Source: Candidatus Poribacteria bacterium
Lineage (GTDB): Bacteria; Poribacteria; WGA-4E; WGA-3G
Assembly: GCA_026710795.1 (NCBI GenBank)
Contig: JAPOQK010000081.1
Location: 1 to 43,114, forward strand
DNA: 43,114 bases
Reading direction: 5' to 3'
Shown here: positions 24,997-33,709 of the stretch, one piece after another
Layout of the letters: every line of letters starts with the position of its first letter
Numbering within the stretch: position 1 is the stretch's first letter
Made by a program: the position numbers and the translations under genes
Notes under the pieces: generated by a model
What the model was told of the DNA's origin: nothing
The model's database searches: none
What the model saw: only the letters and a program-made list of their open reading frames with translations

Positions 24997-26412
24997 TTAT
25001 CTCTGTCTTTTTATATCTCCCCATAATGTGACTTGTTTACCGACAGAACTAACACTTACCAGACCATCAAGTATCAAATGGGCACCGATTGCATAAGCAG
25101 GACTGTTTGGTTTAACCCGAAAATTACCTCCTTCAGCATCAATAAAAAGTGGGTCCTCACGAATGTTGTTTTCTATTGTAACCACTTCTGGTTGAAAAAA
25201 AAGCACTATATCTTCAATTCTACCGTTTATGTCGTTAGACTTAACAGTGATCCGTCCAAAGAACTGTTGAGCAATAAATGCTTCGCTATGATTAATATCA
25301 GCATCGTTTCCCCATACAATTGAATTACTCAATACAAAGGAGGTACCTGTACGAACAAATAGTCCACCACCCTCCTCATTTGCTCTATTTCGCGTAATTG
25401 TACAAAATTCTATTGTTGCATCTCCTCTGGAAGATTTCACTTCGATTCCACCACCAGTATGTGTTGCGACATTTTCTGCAATTACACAATAAGATACATA
25501 AACAGAACTCGCAGTACCACAGTAAATACCTGCGCCCCTTCGAGCTGTGTTGTCTTTGATGATAGATTTTTCAATGTACATAATACAATATTGAGTGCTC
25601 GAAACCCCACCAGAAGAATTATGCTCAATAACACAATTGAAAATAGGTTTATTTGCATATACAGCATAGTTATAGGCGATTCCTCGCCATTCATTATGAG
25701 AGACTGTGCAATCTCTAATATCAGGTCTTACTCCTCTATAACAATAAATTCCATCACCTATATTATATGAAATAATACAGTTGACCAAACTTATATCTTG
25801 ACAAGGTTCTGTGGGATCATCATCCTTTTCTAACTTTTCTAAACATCCCTCAAAGAAAACACCAGCACCATATTTTGCTATATTGTTTGTAATAGTGGAT
25901 TCCAATATTACTGCAGCAGAATTCAGACAATAAATACCACCGCCTCCTGGACCGTTGGATTTGTCTGCTGTCGCTTGATTACTATCAATTACACAATTTT
26001 TAATTGTTGGTGATGCATTGTCACAAAAAATACCACCACCCATTTCGTGAATTCCGTTAATGATTGTAAAACCCTCTAACAGGGAATCATTTGTCTCATT
26101 GTTTTGGAATATAAAACCACGTGTATCGGGATTACCTTCACAATCAACGATTGTCAATTTTGCACCGTTTTGGCTTTTAACAGCAATCTGTTTACCCTTA
26201 AAATCGATATTGACGTTTCCTTCACCTGTGTAAATTCCATTAGCAACTATAACGGTATCACCATTTTGTGCTACATCAATACCAGCTTGAATCGTTGCTC
26301 GATCCGCTGGAACATGAATTTCTGCTGCATATAATAGGACGTTATAAAATAGAAGACTTAGTATAATAGTAGTAAATACATATACAATGTTGTTTTTGAT
26401 GGTCATTCTCAT
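24997..26412 (-). CDS. Secreted right-handed parallel beta-helix protein, paralog 4
   Basis: 471 aa, with a signal peptide ending near YAAE and the array's opening module (VPADRATIQAGIDVAQNGDTV). The beta-helix repeats continue to about residue 400; one coil is lengthened by an acidic insertion (EKLEKDDDPTEPCQD near 200). It is the most divergent member at its C-terminus, ending SSVGKQVTLWGDIKRQR, but keeps the GK-x4-W-x-D-x-KR frame. GAGGAG lies 8 nt before the first ATG, which therefore is the start. It is 13 bp after the stop of paralog 3 and 21 bp before paralog 5. Confidence 0.88.
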   Translation of the reverse strand: MRMTIKNNIVYVFTTIILSLLFYNVLLYAAEIHVPADRATIQAGIDVAQNGDTVIVANGIYTGEGNVNIDFKGKQIAVKSQNGAKLTIVDCEGNPDTRGFIFQNNETNDSLLEGFTIINGIHEMGGGIFCDNASPTIKNCVIDSNQATADKSNGPGGGGIYCLNSAAVILESTITNNIAKYGAGVFFEGCLEKLEKDDDPTEPCQDISLVNCIISYNIGDGIYCYRGVRPDIRDCTVSHNEWRGIAYNYAVYANKPIFNCVIEHNSSGGVSSTQYCIMYIEKSIIKDNTARRGAGIYCGTASSVYVSYCVIAENVATHTGGGIEVKSSRGDATIEFCTITRNRANEEGGGLFVRTGTSFVLSNSIVWGNDADINHSEAFIAQQFFGRITVKSNDINGRIEDIVLFFQPEVVTIENNIREDPLFIDAEGGNFRVKPNSPAYAIGAHLILDGLVSVSSVGKQVTLWGDIKRQR

Positions 26413-26425
26413 CAGTAGATCTCCT

Positions 26426-27823
26426 CTATTTACGTTTCATATCTGCCCACATTACCAACCTTTTTCCGAGCGGAACAACACTTAGCGCACCGCCAACGTT
26501 AGTTTGTGGTCCCATCCCTAATGCAGGACTATCTTGTCTAAGTCTATAGTCTCCTCTATCAGAATTAATAAAGAGTGGGTCTTTATCAATATTATCTTCA
26601 TAAATAAACAAGTTTCCATCAGGTTCTTGACCGATACGATCCAGTCCGTCCCTGATATCGTTTGATCTGAAAACTATACCTCTACCTGACACATATACCT
26701 CAGGATTCCTATCGTCCGAATGATTACCCCAAACAATTGAATTGGTTAGGGTAAAGGAAGTAAGACAATAAACATATATGCCGCCTCCACTCACACTCGC
26801 AGTATTACGAGTGATTGTGCAGCGAGTAATTTCAACATCTCCCCACTTTGACTCGAAGACTTCAATACCACCACCCCATTTTGTAGCAATGTTTTGTGCA
26901 ATAATACTGTCAGAGACTACAATATTTCCTGATGGACTACAGTAAATTCCTCCGCCATATTTAGCCGTATTTTGTTTGATTATTGAATCGTTGATCTTGA
27001 GAATAGAATACTCGCTTACTTCCACACCTCCGCCAGTATTTTGTGCAATTTCACAACCTATAATTTGTGTGTCACCACGTGAGAAAAATGTACATACAAC
27101 CCCACGTAGCGTATTGTGTATAATCTTGGAGTCTCTTATTTCACAACTTGCGAAGTCCTGAATAAACACTCCACTACCTGTATTCTCTGAAATAAGACAA
27201 TTGATTAATTTAGGTTGAAACCGCGTTTCTCTTAAACCTAAACCCTCCTTAATTTCACTTGTTCCATCAAAATAAACACCACCACCATAAGTATATTCTG
27301 CGATATTGTTTGAGATTGTAGAATCTATTATTATTGCGTTAGAATTGAAACAATATATTCCACCACCCCGTCCTGTACCGCCTTCGTTCCTTTGTGCCTT
27401 GTTCCATGAAATTACACTATTCTTAATTGTTGGAGAAGCATTATTACAGTATATCCCTCCCCCGAACTCCTGGACACCATTTCTGATTGTAAATCCGTCT
27501 AATACGGAGGAATGAGTCTCTTCATTCTGGAAGATAAAACCTCGTGTATTCGGTATCCACAAACAATTTATGACTGTTTCTTCTGGACCATTCTCGGACT
27601 TTACCGTAATCTGTTTACCCTTGAAGTCAATGTTGACATTACCTTCACCTTTGTATACTCCATTAGCAACTATAACCGTATCCCCGTTTTGTGCAGCGTC
27701 AATACCCGCTTGAATTGTCGGTTGATCCGAAGGAACATCAATCGTTGCAGCATAAGTTGAGGTGTTTACACATATCAAAATTAGATATATTAAGATGTAT
27801 ATACTACTTCTATAAGTGTTCAT
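26426..27823 (-). CDS. Secreted right-handed parallel beta-helix protein, paralog 3
   Basis: 465 aa, signal peptide (MNTYRSSIYILIYLILICV and on), then VPSDQPTIQAGIDAAQNGDTV and beta-helix coils to about 400. The C-terminus is PLGKRLVMWADMKRK. The frame opens with ATG-GGG-GAT-AAA-ATG; the GGGGGA inside it is well placed for the second ATG (27823), so the first ATG (27835) is probably not used. Its leader and signal peptide are almost identical to those of paralog 2, whereas its C-terminal 100 bp are almost identical to paralog 5: a mosaic gene. Confidence 0.88.
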   Translation of the reverse strand: MNTYRSSIYILIYLILICVNTSTYAATIDVPSDQPTIQAGIDAAQNGDTVIVANGVYKGEGNVNIDFKGKQITVKSENGPEETVINCLWIPNTRGFIFQNEETHSSVLDGFTIRNGVQEFGGGIYCNNASPTIKNSVISWNKAQRNEGGTGRGGGIYCFNSNAIIIDSTISNNIAEYTYGGGVYFDGTSEIKEGLGLRETRFQPKLINCLISENTGSGVFIQDFASCEIRDSKIIHNTLRGVVCTFFSRGDTQIIGCEIAQNTGGGVEVSEYSILKINDSIIKQNTAKYGGGIYCSPSGNIVVSDSIIAQNIATKWGGGIEVFESKWGDVEITRCTITRNTASVSGGGIYVYCLTSFTLTNSIVWGNHSDDRNPEVYVSGRGIVFRSNDIRDGLDRIGQEPDGNLFIYEDNIDKDPLFINSDRGDYRLRQDSPALGMGPQTNVGGALSVVPLGKRLVMWADMKRK

Positions 27824-27849
27824 TTTATCCCCCATATCTTAATTCACAA

Positions 27850-29253
27850 TTAATTTCTCTTTAAGTCTGCCCATCTTAGAATTCGTTTTCCTACTGAAGA
27901 CACACTGAGAGATTCCTCAATAAAATTCTCATCTTTTTCTTCTTGTTCGTCTTTTTCTTCTTGTTCTTCTTCTTCCTCACGTGGTGCCGTAGCCCCCATT
28001 TCACTCGCCGGACTGTTAGGTCTAAGTCTATAGTCACCATTATCAGCATTTACGAATAGCGGGTCTTCATCAATGTTGTCTTCATAGAAAATATGCTTAG
28101 CCCATAGTTCTCCAAATCCTTCAAGCCCACCTCGTAAATCACATGATCTAATACTAATAGTTGGACCAGATCCGAAAAATTCTGGGTGAGTCCCATTTGA
28201 TGTATTGCCCCAAATAATAGAATTTGTGCATTTGAAAGGTGACCCTTCAAGGTTAGCATGCACCCCTCCACCTCTATTATTAGCCGAGTTTCTTGTAATC
28301 GTACAATACGTTATGTTTACACGTCCAAAGGTAGAAATAAAATCAATACCACCACCAGATTCCGTTGCTATGTTCTCAGCGATCACACAACCAGTAACAT
28401 TAAGCCTTGATGTAGGACTGCAATAGATGCCTCCTCCATTTTCGGCTGTATTCTGTTTGATAATCGAATCAGTAATTGTTACAAAGGCATATTCCGTGCA
28501 GTCAACACCGCTACCCATGTTTTGTGAAATTATACAATTCGTAATTTTTGCACCTGAAAAAGAGTTACAGAAAATTCCTCGATTATTGTTTTGAGAGACT
28601 GTGCATTTTCTTATTATTGCATATGCATGAAGTAAACAATATATTCCATTTCCTTCATTTTGAGATATCATACAATTGATTAGACTCGGTCCGCTGATAT
28701 TTCCTTCTATAACCACTCCATTTCTTGTATCCGGTTCTATAATCAAGATACCGTTGCCATCTCGGTTGTTTGTAATCTGACAGTCAATTATTTTAGCCTC
28801 AGAAACAATACAGAAGATTCCACCACCACTGTTATCGGTTATATAACAATTCTTTATCGTTGGTGAAGATACATCGCAAAAGATTCCACCACCATCAGTA
28901 TTATTTCCATTCTTAATTGTAAAACCCTCTAACACAGTATCATTGGTTTCCTTATTTTGAAAAATAAACCCTCGTGAATTTGGTGTGGATAAACAGTTGA
29001 TGATAGTTTCCTCTGGACCATTCTGTGATTTTACGGTAATCTGTTTACCTAAGAAATCTATGTTGACATTTCCATCTCCACTATAGATTCCATCAGCAAC
29101 TACTACTATATCACCATCATTTGCTGACTCAATACCGTCTTGAATTGTTGGTTGATCTGAAGGAACATTAATCGTTGCAGCATAAGTTGATATATTTACA
29201 CAAATCAAAATAAGGTATATAAAGATGTATATACTACTTCTATAAGTGTTCAT
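27850..29253 (-). CDS. Secreted right-handed parallel beta-helix protein, paralog 2, with acidic insert
   Basis: 467 aa, same signal peptide as paralog 3 with few changes, and the same beta-helix plan. Near the C-terminus a Glu/Lys/Gln-rich low-complexity stretch (EEEEEQEEKDEQEEKDE) has expanded from a trinucleotide-like tract at about 27930-27980. The tail is SSVGKRILRWADLKRN. The start is the ATG at 29253, since GGAGGATAAA precedes it and overlaps the upstream ATG. The 3' end, the spacer and the next start repeat the sequence at the preceding junction with a period of 1430 bp, indicating tandem duplication. Confidence 0.88.
   Translation of the reverse strand: MNTYRSSIYIFIYLILICVNISTYAATINVPSDQPTIQDGIESANDGDIVVVADGIYSGDGNVNIDFLGKQITVKSQNGPEETIINCLSTPNSRGFIFQNKETNDTVLEGFTIKNGNNTDGGGIFCDVSSPTIKNCYITDNSGGGIFCIVSEAKIIDCQITNNRDGNGILIIEPDTRNGVVIEGNISGPSLINCMISQNEGNGIYCLLHAYAIIRKCTVSQNNNRGIFCNSFSGAKITNCIISQNMGSGVDCTEYAFVTITDSIIKQNTAENGGGIYCSPTSRLNVTGCVIAENIATESGGGIDFISTFGRVNITYCTITRNSANNRGGGVHANLEGSPFKCTNSIIWGNTSNGTHPEFFGSGPTISIRSCDLRGGLEGFGELWAKHIFYEDNIDEDPLFVNADNGDYRLRPNSPASEMGATAPREEEEEQEEKDEQEEKDENFIEESLSVSSVGKRILRWADLKRN
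27931..27980. repeat. Trinucleotide-like tract coding the acidic insert of beta-helix paralog 2
   Basis: A TTC/TTG-rich run (plus strand) encodes Glu, Gln, Lys and Asp. It is absent from paralogs 3, 4 and 5 and shorter in paralog 1, consistent with replication slippage. Confidence 0.7.
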
Positions 29254-29279
29254 TTTATCCTCCATATCTTAATTCACAA

Positions 29280-30662
29280 TTAATTTCTCTTTAAGTCTGC
29301 CCATCTTAGAATTTGTTTCCCTACTGAGGATACACTGAGAGAATCCTCTATAAAATCTTCTCCTTCTTCTCCTTGATTTTCACGGGGTGCGGTTGCTCCC
29401 ATTTTTATAGCTGGACTGTTTCTTCTAAGTCTATAGTCACCTCTGTCAGCGTTTATGAAGAGTGGGTCTTCATCAATGTTGTCTTCATCTACAACAGACC
29501 AAACATTAGGTTCCTGACCGATTCCATCAATACCACCTTGTATGTCACAAGACCTAATCTTTATATCACCGATACCAGAAAATTCTGGATGTGTGCCATT
29601 TGTTTGATTTTCCCAAAGAATCGAATTGGACAATGTAAAAAATGGTTCTTGAATGAAAGCATGAACCCCACCACCCCGTTTATTTGCAGTATTTCTTACT
29701 ATTGTACAATAGTCAATTTCAGCACTTCCTCTTGTGGTGATAACTCCAATTCCTCCACCAGATTCTGTTGCTATATTTTCTGCAATAATACAACCCATTA
29801 CTCTAATATTTGAAGTTGGACTGCAATAAATCCCACCGCCATTCTTAGCAGTATTCTGTTTGATAATTGAATCAGTAATTATTACACTGGCATATTCAGT
29901 ACATTTAATTCCGCCACCATTATTTTGGAAAATTTCACAATAATTAACACGAGCACTGGTAAAGAAATTACAATAAATTCCACTTCCACTGTTTTTATAA
30001 ACTTTACAATCTTTGATTTCGACAACAACCGCATCAAAACAGAAAATGCCAGAACCGGTATTTTCAGAGATAACACAACTGATTAGACTCGGTTTACTGA
30101 TAGTATCCCTTAATATTAATCCTTCCATGCTGATAGTCTCACCATAGAAAGCAACGCCAGTGCCTGGACCGTTGTTAGATATTTTACAGTCAATTATACG
30201 CGCATCAGAATTATAACCGTAAATACCTATACGACCTTTATTCTCAATAATGTTACAATTCTTTATTGTAGGGGAGGAATGATTAAAATAGATTCCCCCG
30301 CCCTCATCATGGATACTATTCTTGATTGTAAAACCTTCTAACACAGTATCGTTGGTTTCCTTATTTTGGAAAATAAACCCTCGCGTATCAGGTGTCCCTA
30401 AACAGTTGATGATAGTTTCCTCTGGACCATTCTGTGATTTTACGGTAATCTGTTTTCCTTTGAAATCTATGTTGATATTTCCTTCACCACTATAGATTCC
30501 ATCAGCGACTAATACCATATCACCATCATTTACTACCTCAATACCTTCTTGAATTGTTGGTTGATCTGAAGGCACTTGAACCACCGCTGCAAATAGAATC
30601 ACATTAACACAAAAACAACAAATTACGATTGATATGTACAGTAAAGTTCTATAGATATTCAT
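29280..30662 (-). CDS. Secreted right-handed parallel beta-helix protein, paralog 1
   Basis: 460 aa, first of the array in transcription order. Signal peptide MNIYRTLLYISIVICCFCV, module VPSDQPTIQEGIEVVNDGDMV, beta-helix coils, a short acidic segment (ENQGEEGEDFIED) and the tail SSVGKQILRWADLKRN. The last 30 residues are close to paralog 2. GGAG precedes the ATG. It begins only 28 bp after the prfB stop and no promoter is obvious there, so the array is probably cotranscribed with lnt and prfB. Confidence 0.88.
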   Translation of the reverse strand: MNIYRTLLYISIVICCFCVNVILFAAVVQVPSDQPTIQEGIEVVNDGDMVLVADGIYSGEGNINIDFKGKQITVKSQNGPEETIINCLGTPDTRGFIFQNKETNDTVLEGFTIKNSIHDEGGGIYFNHSSPTIKNCNIIENKGRIGIYGYNSDARIIDCKISNNGPGTGVAFYGETISMEGLILRDTISKPSLISCVISENTGSGIFCFDAVVVEIKDCKVYKNSGSGIYCNFFTSARVNYCEIFQNNGGGIKCTEYASVIITDSIIKQNTAKNGGGIYCSPTSNIRVMGCIIAENIATESGGGIGVITTRGSAEIDYCTIVRNTANKRGGGVHAFIQEPFFTLSNSILWENQTNGTHPEFSGIGDIKIRSCDIQGGIDGIGQEPNVWSVVDEDNIDEDPLFINADRGDYRLRRNSPAIKMGATAPRENQGEEGEDFIEDSLSVSSVGKQILRWADLKRN

Positions 30663-30690
30663 GAGTTACTCCTATACTGTGGATTGTTAC

Positions 30691-31792
30691 TTATTTGGTG
30701 GGTTTCATTTTAAGAAAACTCTCAATAAACATATCTATTTCACCGTTTAACACTGCCTCAACATTACCAGTTTCTACATTCGTTCTTGTATCTTTCACGC
30801 GTTGATATGGATGAAGGACATAAGAACGAATTTGACTTCCAAAGTCAATATTTCGTCTTTCAGGTTGTAGTTTCGCAATTTCTTCATCTCGTTGCGCTTG
30901 AAAATGGTTATATAGTCGAGAACGCAGGACCTTCATGGCAATTTCACGGTTTCTGTGTTGAGATCGTTCATTCTGACACTGCACCATGATATTAGTTGGT
31001 ATGTGTGTAATACGTACCGCAGAATCAGTTACGTTAACATGTTGACCACCAGCACCACTTGCTCGGTAAGTATCTATTCGAAGGTCTTCATTGTTTATTT
31101 CAACTTCTATGTTGTCATCAATTTCGGGAGTCAGATGTACTGCTGCAAATGAGGTATGTCGACGATTGTTGAAATCAAAGGGAGACAGACGGACGAGACG
31201 GTGCACACCTGATTCTGCTTTTAGGTAACCATAGGCATACACTCCTTTTACTAAGATCGTTGCGCCTTTTATACCCGCTTCATCGCCAGATGTAAGGTCA
31301 ACTATTTCTGTTGTATAGTTGTGTTGATCGCACCAACGAAGATACAAGCGCATTAGCATGCCTGCCCAATCTTGTGCGTCAACTCCACCCGCACCAGGAT
31401 GAATGTTTAAGATTGCATTATTCTCATCAAACTCACCATCCAACATTAAACGGAGTTCAATTTTCTCAAACTGTGTTCCTATTGTTGTTAATCCGTTCTG
31501 TATCTCTGGTTCTAAGCTTGTATCATTTTCCTCAATCGCAAGTTCCAAGAGAGTCTCTATATCATCAACCGAACTCTTCAACTTTTCATATTCACCGATT
31601 TCATCCTTCAGGGATGCAATACGTTGATTTACAGTTTGTACCCTTTGAGTGTTCCCCCAAAAATCGGTTGCCATCGCCTCTTTCTCCAATTCCTCTAATT
31701 CTTTCTGTTTTGTAGCAAGGTCAAAGAAACCCCCTAAGCTCATTAAGTCGTGTTGTTACTGAATCAACTTCTGTCTTTAAATCTGTTAACAT
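30691..31792 (-). CDS. prfB: Peptide chain release factor 2, with programmed +1 frameshift
   Basis: RF2 recognises UGA and UAA. The main frame (from 31743) shows the GGQ motif (ASGAGGQHVN) and the SPF anticodon tripeptide (RLSPFDFNNRRHTSF), which is RF2-specific. It lacks the true N-terminus; that comes from a short upstream frame starting with ATG at 31792 (MLTDLKTEVDSVTTRLNELRGFL). After 23 codons this ends in TGA (31723-31721) within AGG-GGG-TTT-CTT-TGA-C, the canonical RF2 shift site, and translation continues in +1 with DLATKQKEL. The internal ATG at 31743 is therefore an artefact of single-frame reading. The start codon directly follows the lnt stop, with AAAGGAAA ahead. Confidence 0.95.
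31720..31735 (-). promoter_or_regulatory. RF2 programmed +1 frameshift site
   Basis: On the minus strand the slippery site is CTT-TGA-C, preceded by the Shine-Dalgarno-like AGGGGG with one intervening codon (TTT). In E. coli the same layout (AGGGGG-TAT-CTT-TGA-C) lets low RF2 levels favour shifting, so RF2 regulates its own synthesis. Confidence 0.93.
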
Positions 31793-33385
31793 TTATTTCC
31801 TTTCAATTTGTCTGTCTTCAGACTTGATAACTGAGTAGTGTTTAATTATGGTATATATTATCCAAGGTAGACTAAGCAATACACAGAGAATTGGCAACCA
31901 GTCTCCATAACGAGTATATAATGTGTGATTCCCATCTGATAATGCTATACTTGCAACTATGAACTCTTTATATGTATTAGGGGTTACAAAAGGTGTACTG
32001 ATACCTCCAAATTTATCAACAGCACATGAATATCCCCCATTTGCACACCGAAAAACAGCAACCCGGTTTTCAACAGCACGAAACGGTGCCATTGCTAAAT
32101 GCAGTTCAGGTAATGCTGTGCCTGCAAACCATGCATCGTTAGTAAGAATCCCCATAGCATTTGCACCTTTTTTCACAAACCTACGAAAATGGTTTGGAAA
32201 AGAGGACTCAAAGCATATTGATATACCTACTTCTATAGTCTGGTTGTGATTTTGATTTTTCTCAGCAATTGCTATCGGTAGCAAGTTTACTGTCCTCCCC
32301 TGTTCAAATGGATGAAATTGGACGAAATTCGGAAGAAAATCTGCCAATGGCACATATTCTCCAAAAGGAACCAGACGCATTTTTGCATATTTCCCAAGTA
32401 TTTCGCCTTCGGGTGATACAGAAATGACTCTATTATATAGATCCCCAATTGTATCAAGGTCTGTTGCTCCGACCAACATAGGAATACCGCCAATTCCATC
32501 AAGCATCTTTATAAAATGACTGTGGTAACTCTTCCATTCCCCCGATAACACCTCTCCTCTTACCGTTGTCTCGGGCCAAACGATAACGTCAGGTTTTTCC
32601 TCAGCAACTTTCTTTGTTAAATTTAGATATCTTGCAAATATTTTTGGAAAACTGGCTGATTTCCATTTCTCAATTTGCGGTATATTGCCTGGGACAAGTG
32701 CTACTTCAATAGTTTCTTGCTGTATTTTTTCATCTTTATTTATAGATACATATCCATAAATGAAACATATAGTTACCAGTAGACAAGGAACAGTAACTGC
32801 GACCAATTCCTTACGCCAATTATTCCTACCTCGTATGATGGATGCTATCCCAGCATTGAAAAAAACAACAACAAAACTTACAATGTATACACCAGCAAAT
32901 GATGCTATCTGAATACCGGGTTGGTTGTTCCATTGTGAATAACCGATATTTCCCCATGGGAATCCGGTTAACAACCAACTACGTACCCATTCTAAACTTA
33001 CCCATATTGTTGCAACCCCCAATGGATATAGTATCCCGGACTGCCACGGCAAATGATATACCAATACGGAGGCTACTGCAAAATAGAGTGCTGTATACCC
33101 CACTAAGAGCAAATATCCCAAAACTGTTGTAAAAATATTCGCGTAAGGGTATAATAACGATATTGCTAACAGTAAACCAGCGAAAAAGAGAAATCCTGCT
33201 ACATAGCCGATGCTGAATGCTGTTTTCCAACTCTTAACGTTTTCAAGAGCTAACAACAATGGAACTAAACCGATCCATGCAAGTGGGAAGAAATTTACAG
33301 TAGGATAACTACATAATAATAGTATGCCGGAACATACAGCAAACAAATATCGATAGTGTTTTCGAAAATTCAAGATGTCTTCCAC
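31793..33385 (-). CDS. lnt: Apolipoprotein N-acyltransferase
   Basis: Membrane enzyme that adds the third acyl chain to lipoproteins. At 530 aa it is of normal length. About six hydrophobic segments in the first 200 residues precede a nitrilase-fold domain. The catalytic triad is visible: Glu in VWPETT, Lys in AKMRLVPFGEY and Cys in GISICFESSF. The C-terminus has one last membrane segment. A TTGACA/TATTAT promoter lies just upstream. Its TAA stop abuts the prfB ATG. With lolC/D further along the same block it supports lipoprotein maturation and sorting. Confidence 0.94.
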   Translation of the reverse strand: MEDILNFRKHYRYLFAVCSGILLLCSYPTVNFFPLAWIGLVPLLLALENVKSWKTAFSIGYVAGFLFFAGLLLAISLLYPYANIFTTVLGYLLLVGYTALYFAVASVLVYHLPWQSGILYPLGVATIWVSLEWVRSWLLTGFPWGNIGYSQWNNQPGIQIASFAGVYIVSFVVVFFNAGIASIIRGRNNWRKELVAVTVPCLLVTICFIYGYVSINKDEKIQQETIEVALVPGNIPQIEKWKSASFPKIFARYLNLTKKVAEEKPDVIVWPETTVRGEVLSGEWKSYHSHFIKMLDGIGGIPMLVGATDLDTIGDLYNRVISVSPEGEILGKYAKMRLVPFGEYVPLADFLPNFVQFHPFEQGRTVNLLPIAIAEKNQNHNQTIEVGISICFESSFPNHFRRFVKKGANAMGILTNDAWFAGTALPELHLAMAPFRAVENRVAVFRCANGGYSCAVDKFGGISTPFVTPNTYKEFIVASIALSDGNHTLYTRYGDWLPILCVLLSLPWIIYTIIKHYSVIKSEDRQIERK

Positions 33386-33407
33386 AGGTAGGGATATATA
33401 TTCAAAA

Positions 33408-33436
33408 ATAATAGCACATCAATTGACAGGTGTCAA
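33408..33436 (-). promoter_or_regulatory. Sigma-70 promoter of the lnt-prfB-beta-helix operon
   Basis: On the minus strand TTGACA (33436 to 33431), a 17-bp spacer and TATTAT (33413 to 33408), about 25 bp upstream of the lnt ATG. The -35 is perfect and overlaps a TTGACA-GG-TGTCAA inverted arrangement. The rest of the divergent gap up to 33650 is AT-rich without other clear elements. Confidence 0.75.
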
Positions 33437-33650
33437 CATAATATACTATGTGTTTGTTAGTTCTTTAGTAGTGTTCAATACATAATTTATTCAACATAGT
33501 TCATTTTAAACTTGTAATAAATTTCAACATTATTGAGACAAACTTTTGGTAACAGTCTTTAAACAATCAGAGTAAACCGAATAATGTAAATTTCGTTATA
33601 TGATATATCTTATACATTTCGAAAATCAGTTAAATAAAAACAATAGATTT

Positions 33651-33695
33651 CAGGAGGAACTTTTTTCGTAGACATATAACTATTATTCTACGAAA
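33651..33695 (+). promoter_or_regulatory. Detached AGGAGG and hairpin in the leader of the PorV-like gene
   Basis: An ideal AGGAGG lies at 33652-33657, over 50 nt before the ATG at 33710. Between them TTTCGTAG (33664-33671) and CTACGAAA (33688-33695) form a perfect 8-bp stem with a 16-nt loop. Folding would bring the two sites to about 20 nt apart. No in-frame upstream start exists because of a TAA at 33677. Confidence 0.5.
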
Positions 33696-33709
33696 TAATC
33701 GCGCCAATT

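Noticed and set aside
23629..30662. Plus-strand open frames of 60-146 aa across the beta-helix genes
   Set aside because: They are antisense shadows of repetitive coding sequence and lack ribosome-binding sites and domains.
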